Shown piece after piece: positions 1 through 7,527 of a DNA stretch of 37,717 nt (within the stretch, counting starts at the first letter, position 1; each line of letters opens with the position of its first letter). The notes beneath the pieces are model-generated. The model had not been told where the DNA came from. It saw only the letters and a program-made list of their open reading frames with translations, and made no database searches. The translations under genes were made by a program, and so were the position numbers. The stretch lies in contig JAEURV010000036.1 in NCBI GenBank assembly GCA_016788465.1, positions 1 to 37,717 of the forward strand, given 5' to 3'. Source of the DNA: Nitrospira sp. (GTDB lineage Bacteria; Nitrospirota; Nitrospiria; Nitrospirales; Nitrospiraceae).

Positions 1-183
1 TATGAGTACGACCAGACCATTGTGCCAGGGCCTCCGTTTTCCGTTACTCCCGACGAGCTTCATCGCCACTACAGCGACAGCTACACCCTGACACCACTGG
101 CCCGTCTAGATGTCCCTAACGGACTCAAGGGGAAATGCCCAGCGATAGAGCATGTTTGGAAGTTAGAAAAGCGGCAGGGCTAG
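1..183 (+). CDS. Thiopurine S-methyltransferase-like protein, C-terminal part (cut by window edge)
   Basis: An open frame runs from the first base to a TAG at 181-183 and encodes the last 60 residues of a protein. It contains the string GPPFSV followed by a D-E-L-x-x-x-Y segment, which resembles the C-terminal part of bacterial thiopurine/thiol S-methyltransferases. Those enzymes transfer a methyl group from S-adenosylmethionine to sulfur, selenium or tellurium compounds. The SAM-binding Rossmann core would lie outside the window, so the family call rests on the tail alone. Two overlapping short dyads (188-202 and 191-208) follow the stop but have no T-run. An unrelated SAM-dependent methyltransferase with a similar tail is the main alternative. 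Confidence 0.7.
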   Translation, partial: YEYDQTIVPGPPFSVTPDELHRHYSDSYTLTPLARLDVPNGLKGKCPAIEHVWKLEKRQG

Positions 184-210
184 TTCAGAAGACAGAATCT
201 TCGCTGTCGA

Positions 211-319
211 CTACACGTTAAATCTGAAATAGACAATATCCGCTTCCTTGATGACGTAGTCTTTGCCTTTCAGCGGGGTCACCCCTTTCGCCTTCGATCC
301 ACCTGATAATTGATTATCC
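211..319 (-). pseudogene. Relic of a second ychF 3' end
   Basis: Read on the minus strand, this stretch encodes about 35 residues ending in GKDYVIKEADIVYFRFNV and a TAG stop. Those last 18 residues are identical to the C-terminus of the intact YchF at 2899-3990. Over the final 59 bases the two copies differ at 8 positions, all synonymous. Upstream the similarity weakens (a G-S-x-A-K match remains) and an in-frame TAG lies at about 319-321, so no start or GTPase domain remains. Similarity also stops two or three bases beyond the stop codon. It is a degraded fragment of a ychF homologue, in the same orientation as the intact gene. Confidence 0.85.
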
Positions 320-506
320 TAGAAATAACCACGCATGCACCTTCCCCACCGAAAGATGGGGCTACTCCGAACAGACCATTAGGTATACTTCATCGCGCGT
401 TGCTAGCAGCATGCACCACTGAGGATTCCAACTATGACCCGATCTGTCTATGTTAGTGACGTTGTAATCTGATCAACCTCCGTATCTACCAAACGAGGTA
501 ATTCTC
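320..506. other. Non-coding stretch upstream of the kelch lipoprotein
   Basis: I see no gene here. A short hairpin (CCCCA 344-348 with TGGGG 357-361) is the only clear structure. A good ribosome-binding site (GAGGT, 8 bases before the ATG) marks the end of the stretch. No convincing -35/-10 pair was found for the gene that follows. Confidence 0.5.
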
Positions 507-2750
507 ATGATCTCAGCCGGACGCTTCAAGCCATTCGTTAGTGCAGGACTTGTGGTTGCTCCGTTTTTTCTGCTTGCTTGTTCCAGTGATACTGGAGGAG
601 GAAACGTTCCGTCTCCAGGTTCCCCGTTACTTCCAGCTGGCCCCTCGATCACCTGGACATTCAAAAACCCAATGCCGACACCGCGCACGGAATTTGGTGT
701 GGTCACAGTCAATAATAAGATCTATGCCATCGGAGGTTATTCCGGATCAGTTCTTCGAACAGTAGAGGAATACGATCCGGCGACAGACACCTGGACTCGC
801 AAAGCAGACATGCCGACCGCACGCCGCCAGCTTGTCGTCACCACCGTGAATAATCGGATCTATGCGATTGGCGGTGTCAATTTCACCTCAGACCCCAATT
901 CCCTGGTCTATTCATATTCAACTGAAGAATATGATCCTGCCACCGATACTTGGTCAGCAAAAGCTTCGTTGCCAACCGGTGGCACTGTCAACGGTATCCT
1001 TGGCAACCGTTTTATTGATGGCGCTGCCGCAAATGGAAAGATTTATGTGGCCGCCTTCAGCAATGGTGGCTTTGCTCCCCTTACCCATACGCTTGAGTAT
1101 GACCCTTCTTTGAATGTTTGGACCAGCAGGACCCAGCCTCCGTTTAGTTACACACGATATACTGTGGCATCTCTGAACAATACAGTTTATGCGCTCTCCG
1201 ATTTCGGTGAACTAGCAGAGTATGACCCCCTCAAAGATCGCTGGATCGTCCGGCCCCCATTATCAACACCTCGATTCCGTGCTGGCCTTGCCTCAATTGG
1301 AGGAAGACTCTTTTCAATTGGTGGAGGACAAAATTCCTCTCCTGTCAGTACCGTGGAAGAGTATGACCCTGAGACTCAGAACTGGACACTGAGAGCGTCT
1401 ATAAGTTCTCCTCGAGCTTCAGTTGCAGTTGCAGGAGCACTGGGCAAACTGTACGCAATCGGCGGGTCCTCAAATGTAAGCGACACCTTCCCTTCCCCCC
1501 TACCCACTGTAGAAGAAGGCACACTGCCTCCCATTGGGTCAGTGCTTCAGATTCCTACAGGAGATACGATTACAGCTGGCAATGGTCAAATAACCATCCG
1601 TTGGAATCCAGTGGCTGGAGCAACAGCCTATAACATCTATATGGCCTCCGACATCAACCTTAGTCGCAGCAACTATACCAGCTTACCCAATGGTGCAAAG
1701 TTTGTCGGTGTCACATCTCCTCATACGGTCACAGGATTGACCAATGGTAAGACTTATTACTTCTTTGTGACAGCCGCCGATGCGGGACGAGAGAGCGAAG
1801 AGTCTTTCGGCTCTTCCGCCACTCCCACAGTCCCACCTGGCCTCCTCTGGCGCACAAAAGCGTCGATGCCAACACCTCGCCTTGAATCCGGGACTGCGGT
1901 CGTGAATGGCAAAATCTATGTAGTGGGTGGATATTCAGGAAGCGCACTGACAACAACTGAAGAGTACGATCCAGTTACGGACGCGTGGACGACCAAAGCC
2001 GATATGCCCACGGCTCACCGCTCTCCAGTTGTCGCAGCGGTAAACAACAAAATCTATGCCATCGGAGGCATGAGTTACATCAATACCAATCAAGTGACAT
2101 ACTCCTACGCCACGGAAGAGTTTGACCCGTCAACCAATACCTGGACCTCCAGGGCCTCAATGCCGACAGGAAATGCCGTGAACTCCATCCTCGGAAATCG
2201 CTTTATTGCCGGCACTACTGTGAACAACAAGATCTATATCACCGTGTTCAATAATGGCGGAGTCTCACCAATTTCCTCGACGTTTGAGTACGATCCTGTA
2301 ACGAATGCGTGGGATACTACAAAATCTTCGGTTCCGTTCGGCAATGCCCAGTATACTGTGGCATCATTGAGTGGCAAGCTGTACACACTCACCTCTGGTT
2401 CGTTTGCAGAGTATACCCCCTCAACCAACACATGGATCATCCGACCCTCTCCTCCCCAACCTCTTTCCCAAATGAGACTTGTTGCGGTTCCCGCAAAGAA
2501 TCGGCTTTATGCGATTGGAGGCTCCAGCGCCTCGGACGTCCATGATACCGTCCAAGAGTACGACCCCGCCTCCAATGTCTGGACGACCCAAGTCGCTGTT
2601 CCCATTCCAAGGCATTCCACGGCGACGGCTGAGGCAGGAGGAAAGATCTACGTTTTGGGAGGCTCTCTTTTCCCTGAGTTTGTGAGTGCGGGATCTGTCC
2701 CTACAAATTTGAACCCGTTTCCGTTGTCAGATGTGGAAGAAGGCCAATAG
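507..2750 (+). CDS. Lipoprotein with two kelch beta-propellers joined by a fibronectin type III domain
   Basis: The 747-residue product starts with a signal peptide ending in the lipobox L-L-A-C (Cys25), so it should be a lipid-anchored envelope protein. Residues about 55-340 hold kelch repeats, each with an I-Y-A-I-G-G type strand and an E-E-Y-D-P-x-T-D-x-W segment. Residues about 345-440 look like a fibronectin type III domain. Residues about 448-745 hold a second kelch set that mirrors the first block by block. Kelch propellers generally bind proteins or glycans; nothing here fixes a ligand. A GAGGT Shine-Dalgarno supports the start. The neighbours (methyltransferase tail, ychF relic, ychF) give no functional hint and the gene looks like a single-gene insertion. 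Confidence 0.88.
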   Translation: MISAGRFKPFVSAGLVVAPFFLLACSSDTGGGNVPSPGSPLLPAGPSITWTFKNPMPTPRTEFGVVTVNNKIYAIGGYSGSVLRTVEEYDPATDTWTRKADMPTARRQLVVTTVNNRIYAIGGVNFTSDPNSLVYSYSTEEYDPATDTWSAKASLPTGGTVNGILGNRFIDGAAANGKIYVAAFSNGGFAPLTHTLEYDPSLNVWTSRTQPPFSYTRYTVASLNNTVYALSDFGELAEYDPLKDRWIVRPPLSTPRFRAGLASIGGRLFSIGGGQNSSPVSTVEEYDPETQNWTLRASISSPRASVAVAGALGKLYAIGGSSNVSDTFPSPLPTVEEGTLPPIGSVLQIPTGDTITAGNGQITIRWNPVAGATAYNIYMASDINLSRSNYTSLPNGAKFVGVTSPHTVTGLTNGKTYYFFVTAADAGRESEESFGSSATPTVPPGLLWRTKASMPTPRLESGTAVVNGKIYVVGGYSGSALTTTEEYDPVTDAWTTKADMPTAHRSPVVAAVNNKIYAIGGMSYINTNQVTYSYATEEFDPSTNTWTSRASMPTGNAVNSILGNRFIAGTTVNNKIYITVFNNGGVSPISSTFEYDPVTNAWDTTKSSVPFGNAQYTVASLSGKLYTLTSGSFAEYTPSTNTWIIRPSPPQPLSQMRLVAVPAKNRLYAIGGSSASDVHDTVQEYDPASNVWTTQVAVPIPRHSTATAEAGGKIYVLGGSLFPEFVSAGSVPTNLNPFPLSDVEEGQ

Positions 2751-2761
2751 CACCTTCTAAA

Positions 2762-2801
2762 CATGCGTGTACGGGTTCGATGACAGACCCTTGCACGCGT
2801 G
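2762..2801 (+). terminator. Imperfect hairpin after the kelch gene
   Basis: Twelve bases after the stop codon, 2762-2776 pairs with 2787-2801 over 15 positions (12 Watson-Crick, two G-U, one mismatch) around a 10-base loop. No T-run follows, so it may be a weak or factor-assisted terminator, or an mRNA-stabilising end. Confidence 0.45.
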
Positions 2802-2898
2802 AGAAACTCTATGATTTCCACACTACCTAAACTAAGGGGACTGTGGGGGGCAAGATACGCTCTTTGGGTAGATGGCAGTAGAGTCCACGAATTGATGA

Positions 2899-3990
2899 CT
2901 ACACGTTGAACCTAAAATACACGATATCCGCTTCTTTGATGACGTAATCTTTACCTTCAAGGCGGAAGAGGCCCTTTTCTTTCACCTTCGCTTCCGACCC
3001 GCAGGCCAACAAATCGTCATAGTGGTAGACCTCGGCGCGGATGAAGCCACGCTCCATGTCGGAATGGATCTTACCCGCGGCTTGCGGGGCTTTAGTGTTT
3101 CTGGGAATCGGCCAGGCGCGAGACTCGGTGTCGCCGGCGGTGAAAAACGTCACCAAATCCAGCAAGCTATAGGCTTCGCGCGTCAGCCGGACCAGTCCTG
3201 ATTCGGTCAATCCCATTTCACTTAAGAAGTCCGTCCGTTCGCTTTCAGGTAACGACGAGAGCTCTGCTTCCAGTTGCCCGCAAATGGTGACAACTCTGGC
3301 TCCGCGCTTGGCAGCAAAGTCTCTCACCGTTTGGACCATGGCTTCGTCGGCATTCTTTCCTTCCGAGACGTTAGCCACAAACAGCACCGGCTTCGCGGAA
3401 AGCAGCTGACATTCCGTGAGGATCGCCCGTTCCTCTGCCGGGTATTCCCGATTACCCAACCACTCACCCTTGTCGAGCATGCCAATGAGCTTGGCAAGAA
3501 ACTCCACTTCAAAGGCCGCCTTCTTATCACCGGCCCGGACTTTCTTTTCGGTTTTCTGTTTTCGCCGATCGAGCGTCTCGAGATCGGAAAGCATGAGTTC
3601 CGTTTCAATCACCCCAATGTCTCGGAGAGGATCCACGCCGCCGCTGACATGGACCACATCGGTTCCCTGAAAACAACGCACGACATGCAATAATGCATCG
3701 ACTTCTCGGATGTGGCCAAGAAACTGATTGCCGAGTCCTTCCCCTTTACTCGCCCCTTCGACCAGCCCGGCGATGTCCCGCACTTCCAGCGTGCTGTAGG
3801 TGGTTTTCTTCGAGGCAAAGATCTCCGTCAATTTGACGAGCCGAGGATCCGGCACCAGCGCCACGCCGGTATTAGGATCCACCGTGGCAAACGGATAGTT
3901 CGCCGCAAGTGCTCCCCCACCGGTCAGTGCGTTGAAGACCGTTGTTTTACCAACGTTCGGAAGCCCGATCATGCCGCAACAGAGTCCCAT
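2899..3990 (-). CDS. ychF: Ribosome-binding ATPase YchF (Obg family)
   Basis: A full-length 363-residue YchF/OLA1 protein. The P-loop GLPNVGKTT is at residues 9-17, the G3 motif D-I-A-G at 72-75, and the nucleotide-specificity motif is N-V-S-E at 207-210 instead of NKxD. That change is the family hallmark linked to preference for ATP over GTP. A TGS domain fills the C-terminus and ends in the invariant DIVYFRFNV tail. Family members bind ribosomes and are tied to stress and redox responses. The ATG has a GGAG ribosome-binding site directly upstream. It lies 57 bases after pth and is probably the last gene of the prs-rplY-pth-ychF run. Its 3' end is partly duplicated at 211-319. Confidence 0.97.
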   Translation of the reverse strand: MGLCCGMIGLPNVGKTTVFNALTGGGALAANYPFATVDPNTGVALVPDPRLVKLTEIFASKKTTYSTLEVRDIAGLVEGASKGEGLGNQFLGHIREVDALLHVVRCFQGTDVVHVSGGVDPLRDIGVIETELMLSDLETLDRRKQKTEKKVRAGDKKAAFEVEFLAKLIGMLDKGEWLGNREYPAEERAILTECQLLSAKPVLFVANVSEGKNADEAMVQTVRDFAAKRGARVVTICGQLEAELSSLPESERTDFLSEMGLTESGLVRLTREAYSLLDLVTFFTAGDTESRAWPIPRNTKAPQAAGKIHSDMERGFIRAEVYHYDDLLACGSEAKVKEKGLFRLEGKDYVIKEADIVYFRFNV

Positions 3991-4047
3991 ATTTCTCCAG
4001 TTCTAAGCTTTGAGTGCCGAGTACTGGGTTTCCCCAACACCAATCAC

Positions 4048-4632
4048 TCACAACTCACCACTTCTGCTTTCTTCACGAACATTGAACTGATTCATCGCGA
4101 CGTCTGGCCCCCGGTGGATCAGACACTCCAGCGCATCAACAGCTCGCTCCAAACAGGGTTCGAAGACCGCTAATTCATCCCTCGTGACTGGTTCTAACAC
4201 ATAGTCCGCAGAATCTTGGCCTGGTGCAGGCCGACCGACTCCAATCTTGAGTCTGATAAATTGCGGAGTGCCCAGCGCTTCAATAAGGGATTTGATTCCG
4301 TTATGTCCCCCGTAGCCTCCGGCCAGTTTGATCCGCAGCCGACCCGGCTCTAGATCAAGATCGTCGTGAATGACAATAAGTTCGTTCGGGGTGAGGGCAA
4401 ATTCTCGCAGAAGACCCTTCACGGGAGGGCCGGAACAATTCATCCAGTCGAGGAGACCAGCCAACTCGATTAATTCTCGACCAAGTCGCCCGGAACCCCG
4501 CTGTGCATTCCCGCGCGGTGAGAGCCGGATCGACCATCGAGCGGCAGCCCGCTCGATGGCCCACATTCCGACATTGTGACGGGTCTGGGCATAGGCCTTT
4601 CCCGGATTGCCCAGTCCAACAAGCAGACGCAA
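4048..4632 (-). CDS. pth: Peptidyl-tRNA hydrolase
   Basis: This 194-residue protein should release peptides from prematurely dropped peptidyl-tRNA in the cytoplasm. The N-terminus has G-L-G-N-P-G and T-R-H-N with the catalytic histidine at His19. Further family signatures are the M-N-x-S-G segment (64-68), H-D-D-L-D (89-93) and GGYGGHNG (105-112). The start is an uncommon TTG located two bases after the rplY stop codon, so translation is probably coupled to rplY, and the purine-rich end of rplY (AAGAAG) can serve as ribosome-binding site. Length and order of motifs are normal. The rplY-pth pairing is common in bacteria. Confidence 0.96.
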   Translation of the reverse strand: MRLLVGLGNPGKAYAQTRHNVGMWAIERAAARWSIRLSPRGNAQRGSGRLGRELIELAGLLDWMNCSGPPVKGLLREFALTPNELIVIHDDLDLEPGRLRIKLAGGYGGHNGIKSLIEALGTPQFIRLKIGVGRPAPGQDSADYVLEPVTRDELAVFEPCLERAVDALECLIHRGPDVAMNQFNVREESRSGEL

Positions 4633-4634
4633 CG

Positions 4635-5417
4635 TTACTTCTTCTTTTCAGCTTCTTTCTTCTCAGCCTTGGGCGCAGCAGCCTCTTTCTTGTCGCCACC
4701 CTTTGCATCAGCAGCCGGTGCGGCTGCTCCGGCTTTGGCAGGTGCTGCAGCTCCAGCCGCCCCTTCAGCCCCAGCTTCCTTGCCCTTCGCCATCACTTCC
4801 GGTTCTCCTGCCTGACCCGCCCCCGTGGTCAGCAAGGCCTCCAGCTTCGCATCCGACATCGGAGCCGCAACACTCACCACCATCTGCTCAGGTTCATCCA
4901 GGAAACGGAGCCCCTCACGCGCACCAATCTCTCTCACATGGATACCGCTCCCGATGGTCAATGCTGACGCATCCACCTCAATATGATCAGGTAACGCAGC
5001 GGGCAAACATTCGACGTGCATGTCACGCATATTGTGGTGCAATACACCACCTTCCTTCACGCCGGCTGGGATGCTGCCGATGACCTTGACCGGCACTTTG
5101 ACCCGAATCGGTTTGCTCATGGAAATTTCAAAGAGATCCGCGTGCAAGACCGCTCCCGTTACCGGATCCACTTGATAATCGCGCAAGAGTGCGGTGCGAC
5201 TCGGATTGGACTTGGCCCCGGTGACGGTCAGTGAAATCAGCGCGGTGCTACCCGCGTGAGACTTCAAAATTTTGACCACGTCGTCGGGGTTGGCGGTCAG
5301 CGAGAGACATTCACCCTGGCCATACAACACCGCCGGAATTTTCCCTGCCCGCCGCATCGACCGCGCAGCCCCTTTACCCGCTCGCTCCCTGACTGACACT
5401 GTCAAATCGAATTTCAT
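4635..5417 (-). CDS. rplY: 50S ribosomal protein L25/general stress protein Ctc
   Basis: A 260-residue long-form L25 (CTC type), which binds 5S rRNA in the large subunit. The N-terminal L25 domain (about 1-95) carries the G-K-G-A-A-R-S-M-R-R segment and Y-G-Q-G. A second beta-rich CTC domain follows to about residue 185. The tail, about residues 200-260, is nearly all Ala, Lys, Glu, Gly and Pro and is probably disordered. I chose the ATG at 5415-5417 because an optimal GGAGGA ribosome-binding site lies just upstream; an in-frame start 36 bases further upstream (5453) lacks such support. The gene follows prs by about 50 bases and abuts pth. Confidence 0.95.
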   Translation of the reverse strand: MKFDLTVSVRERAGKGAARSMRRAGKIPAVLYGQGECLSLTANPDDVVKILKSHAGSTALISLTVTGAKSNPSRTALLRDYQVDPVTGAVLHADLFEISMSKPIRVKVPVKVIGSIPAGVKEGGVLHHNMRDMHVECLPAALPDHIEVDASALTIGSGIHVREIGAREGLRFLDEPEQMVVSVAAPMSDAKLEALLTTGAGQAGEPEVMAKGKEAGAEGAAGAAAPAKAGAAAPAADAKGGDKKEAAAPKAEKKEAEKKK

Positions 5418-5468
5418 GATTCTCCTCCGTCTCCCCAGCTTCCAGCACAACACCCCGCCCAGACCGGG

Positions 5469-6410
5469 CTAGGCAAATAGTGAACTTACCGACTCATCTT
5501 CATGAATGCGCCTGATCGCCTCACCTAAGAGTGGCGCTACCGACAATTGATGCAGCTTTGGACAGATCAACTCTTTCCCTCGCAGCGGAATGGTGTTGGT
5601 GATCACCACTTGGGAAAGACACGAGGACTGTAATCGTTCCAGCGCCGGCCCCGACAAGACAGCATGGGTACACGCGGTTATTACCTCTCGCGCGCCATGA
5701 TCGAGACAAGCCTGGGCTCCCTGAACAATCGTACCCGCCGTATCGATCATATCATCAAGGAGGAGGACTCGCTTCCCCTGCACATCCCCGATGATATTCA
5801 TGATTTGGGCTTGGTTGGGCCCTTCTCGACGTTTATCGATGATCGCCAGGTTGGCTTGGAGTCGTTTTGCAAATGCTCTGGCTCGCTCCACCCCACCGGC
5901 ATCAGGAGAAACCACGACGAGGTCGGTCATTTGTTTTTTGATGATGTAATCCAGCAAGACCGGAAGCGCGTACAAGTGATCGACCGGGACATTAAAAAAC
6001 CCCTGAATTTGTCCGGCATGAAGGTCCATCGAGAGCACGCGGTCGGCACCCGCCGTGGTCATCAAGTCCGCGACCAATTTAGCGGTAATGGGAACACGGG
6101 GTTGATCCTTCCGATCTTGACGGGCATACCCAAAATACGGGATCACTGCCGTGATGCGATTCGCCGAGGAGCGTTTCAGCGCATCAATGATGATCAACAA
6201 CTCCATCAAGGAATCATTAACCGGCTGACAACAAGACTGCACGACGAAGACATCAGCGCCGCGCACATTTTCGTCGATCTTGACACGGATCTCGCCATCA
6301 CTAAACGAAGAGACCGTCGCTTCCCCTAGCTTTTGCCCGAGGTAGGTGCAAATCTCATGTGCAAGCGCAAGATTGGCGTTTCCAGAGAAAATTTTCAATT
6401 CTCTGTTCAT
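5469..6410 (-). CDS. prs: Ribose-phosphate pyrophosphokinase (PRPP synthetase)
   Basis: The 313-residue enzyme makes phosphoribosyl pyrophosphate from ribose 5-phosphate and ATP, feeding nucleotide, histidine and tryptophan synthesis. Class I features are visible: F-S-D-G-E-I near 36-41, [10 protein letters not shown] at 92-101, the active-site His131 in M-D-L-H-A, the K-R-R-E-G flexible-loop segment near 193-197, and the PRPP-binding loop DDMIDTAGT at 219-227. The ATG follows an AGGA ribosome-binding site at good spacing. A near-consensus promoter at 6559-6586 would give a leader of about 140 bases. Confidence 0.98.
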   Translation of the reverse strand: MNRELKIFSGNANLALAHEICTYLGQKLGEATVSSFSDGEIRVKIDENVRGADVFVVQSCCQPVNDSLMELLIIIDALKRSSANRITAVIPYFGYARQDRKDQPRVPITAKLVADLMTTAGADRVLSMDLHAGQIQGFFNVPVDHLYALPVLLDYIIKKQMTDLVVVSPDAGGVERARAFAKRLQANLAIIDKRREGPNQAQIMNIIGDVQGKRVLLLDDMIDTAGTIVQGAQACLDHGAREVITACTHAVLSGPALERLQSSCLSQVVITNTIPLRGKELICPKLHQLSVAPLLGEAIRRIHEDESVSSLFA

Positions 6411-6558
6411 CGAACGTTCCTAACTGACGGTCTCGTCTTTAGTCTAACGTGCTGGATTCTCTAGTGGTTCTTGTGTGGCACTCAATGCTGACCGTTATCA
6501 GTCTTCACAATACTTGTCGCAGCACACACGACTGGGGAAACCAATCAAGGGGTGAAAC

Positions 6559-6586
6559 TGTATAAGAAATCTCCGGTCGCTGTCAA
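6559..6586 (-). promoter_or_regulatory. Predicted sigma70 promoter of prs
   Basis: On the minus strand TTGACA (6586-6581) is followed after 16 bases by TATACA (6564-6559). The -35 is perfect and the -10 matches the consensus at four of six positions. Transcription would start near 6552 and leave a leader of about 140 bases before prs. The -35 element sits in the loop of the hairpin at 6571-6600. Confidence 0.65.
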
Positions 6587-6600
6587 CAAACGACCGGGAG
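6571..6600 (-). terminator. Hairpin downstream of ispE, possible terminator of the pilC-ispE operon
   Basis: CTCCCGGTCG (6600-6591) pairs with CGACCGGAG (6579-6571) with one bulged base around a loop of about 11 bases. The sequence ATTTCTTATA follows on the minus strand, a weak T-rich tail. It starts about 15 bases beyond the ispE stop codon. The loop holds the -35 element of the putative prs promoter. Confidence 0.5.
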
Positions 6601-6615
6601 AATATTGAGATCGGT

Positions 6616-7527
6616 CTATGAGGAGAGACTCGACGTTTGTGCGACAAACACCCTGAACTGTGGTTCATTTAGAAACACAGTCTGTGCCTGACGGGCCTGT
6701 ATTTCATCATGAAACAGCCCGAAAACGGTTGCCCCGCTCCCCGAGAGAAGCGCTGCCTCGGCCCCGTGAGCAAGCAAGCGATGCTTGATTTCCTCCAACA
6801 GGGGATAGGTTTTAAACACCGGTCCTTCGAAGTCGTTTTCTGCCACCTCTAGCACCTGCTCCCATCTCAACTCAGCTGCTTGTTCCAGTCTGGCATGAGC
6901 ATGAGAGAGCGGAACAACTCCGGTTCGAGTGGCCGCGAGTTCCTGATACGCCCACTTTGTTTCAACAGGAAAACCAGGGTTGACTAAAACAACCCACCGA
7001 GTCCCCCTGATTCGAACCGGAGCAACGTGCTCACCACGACCTGCCACGCTCGCAGAAGGCGCGAAGAAAAAGAACGGCACATCGCTCCCAAGCATTTGGC
7101 CGATGTGCGCCATCTTTTCCGCCGACCACCCCAGATTGAACAACCGATTTAGCCCGATAATCGTCGCAGCCGCATCACTACTCCCACCTCCCAACCCAGC
7201 CCCCATTGGAATCCGCTTTGCGAGGGTGATATCCACTCCCCCCCCTCGTCCGCTCTGCTCCATGACCTCCACTGCCGCGCGATAGACCAAATTGGAGGCA
7301 TCGGCTTCCAACGAGGGATCGTCACAGCGCAACGTGATCAGAGAATGGCTGCTGCTCAGCCTGATGGTAATCTCGTCCTCCACCATGACTGTCTGCATCA
7401 ACGACCATAGGTTGTGATACCCGTCAGGGCGACGATCGAGAATGCGTAGCACGAGATTGATCTTGGCAGGTGCGACAACGCGTACGGAGACAGGGTCGGA
7501 GGTTGATACGGGAGACGGATTAGTCAC
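6616..7527 (-). CDS. ispE: 4-diphosphocytidyl-2-C-methyl-D-erythritol kinase
   Basis: A 303-residue GHMP-family kinase of the MEP isoprenoid pathway; it phosphorylates CDP-methylerythritol on the 2-hydroxyl. The N-terminal P-A-K-I-N-L motif (Lys22 region), the D-G-Y-H segment (35-38), the ATP-binding PMGAGLGGGSSDAA loop (107-120) and a C-terminal L-S-G-S-G-A-T motif are all present. The start is GTG and overlaps the last eight bases of the pilR-like gene, with a G-rich ribosome-binding site inside that gene, so expression is likely coupled to the regulator. ispE-prs adjacency is common in bacteria; the coupling to a pilus regulator is less so. Confidence 0.97.
   Translation of the reverse strand: MTNPSPVSTSDPVSVRVVAPAKINLVLRILDRRPDGYHNLWSLMQTVMVEDEITIRLSSSHSLITLRCDDPSLEADASNLVYRAAVEVMEQSGRGGGVDITLAKRIPMGAGLGGGSSDAAATIIGLNRLFNLGWSAEKMAHIGQMLGSDVPFFFFAPSASVAGRGEHVAPVRIRGTRWVVLVNPGFPVETKWAYQELAATRTGVVPLSHAHARLEQAAELRWEQVLEVAENDFEGPVFKTYPLLEEIKHRLLAHGAEAALLSGSGATVFGLFHDEIQARQAQTVFLNEPQFRVFVAQTSSLSS

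Noticed and set aside
5664-6329. A 221-codon plus-strand frame
   Set aside because: It is the antisense shadow of prs and has no protein-like features of its own.
6411-6615. A tRNA gene between ispE and prs, as seen in many bacteria
   Set aside because: No cloverleaf, T-loop or CCA-like end could be found on either strand.
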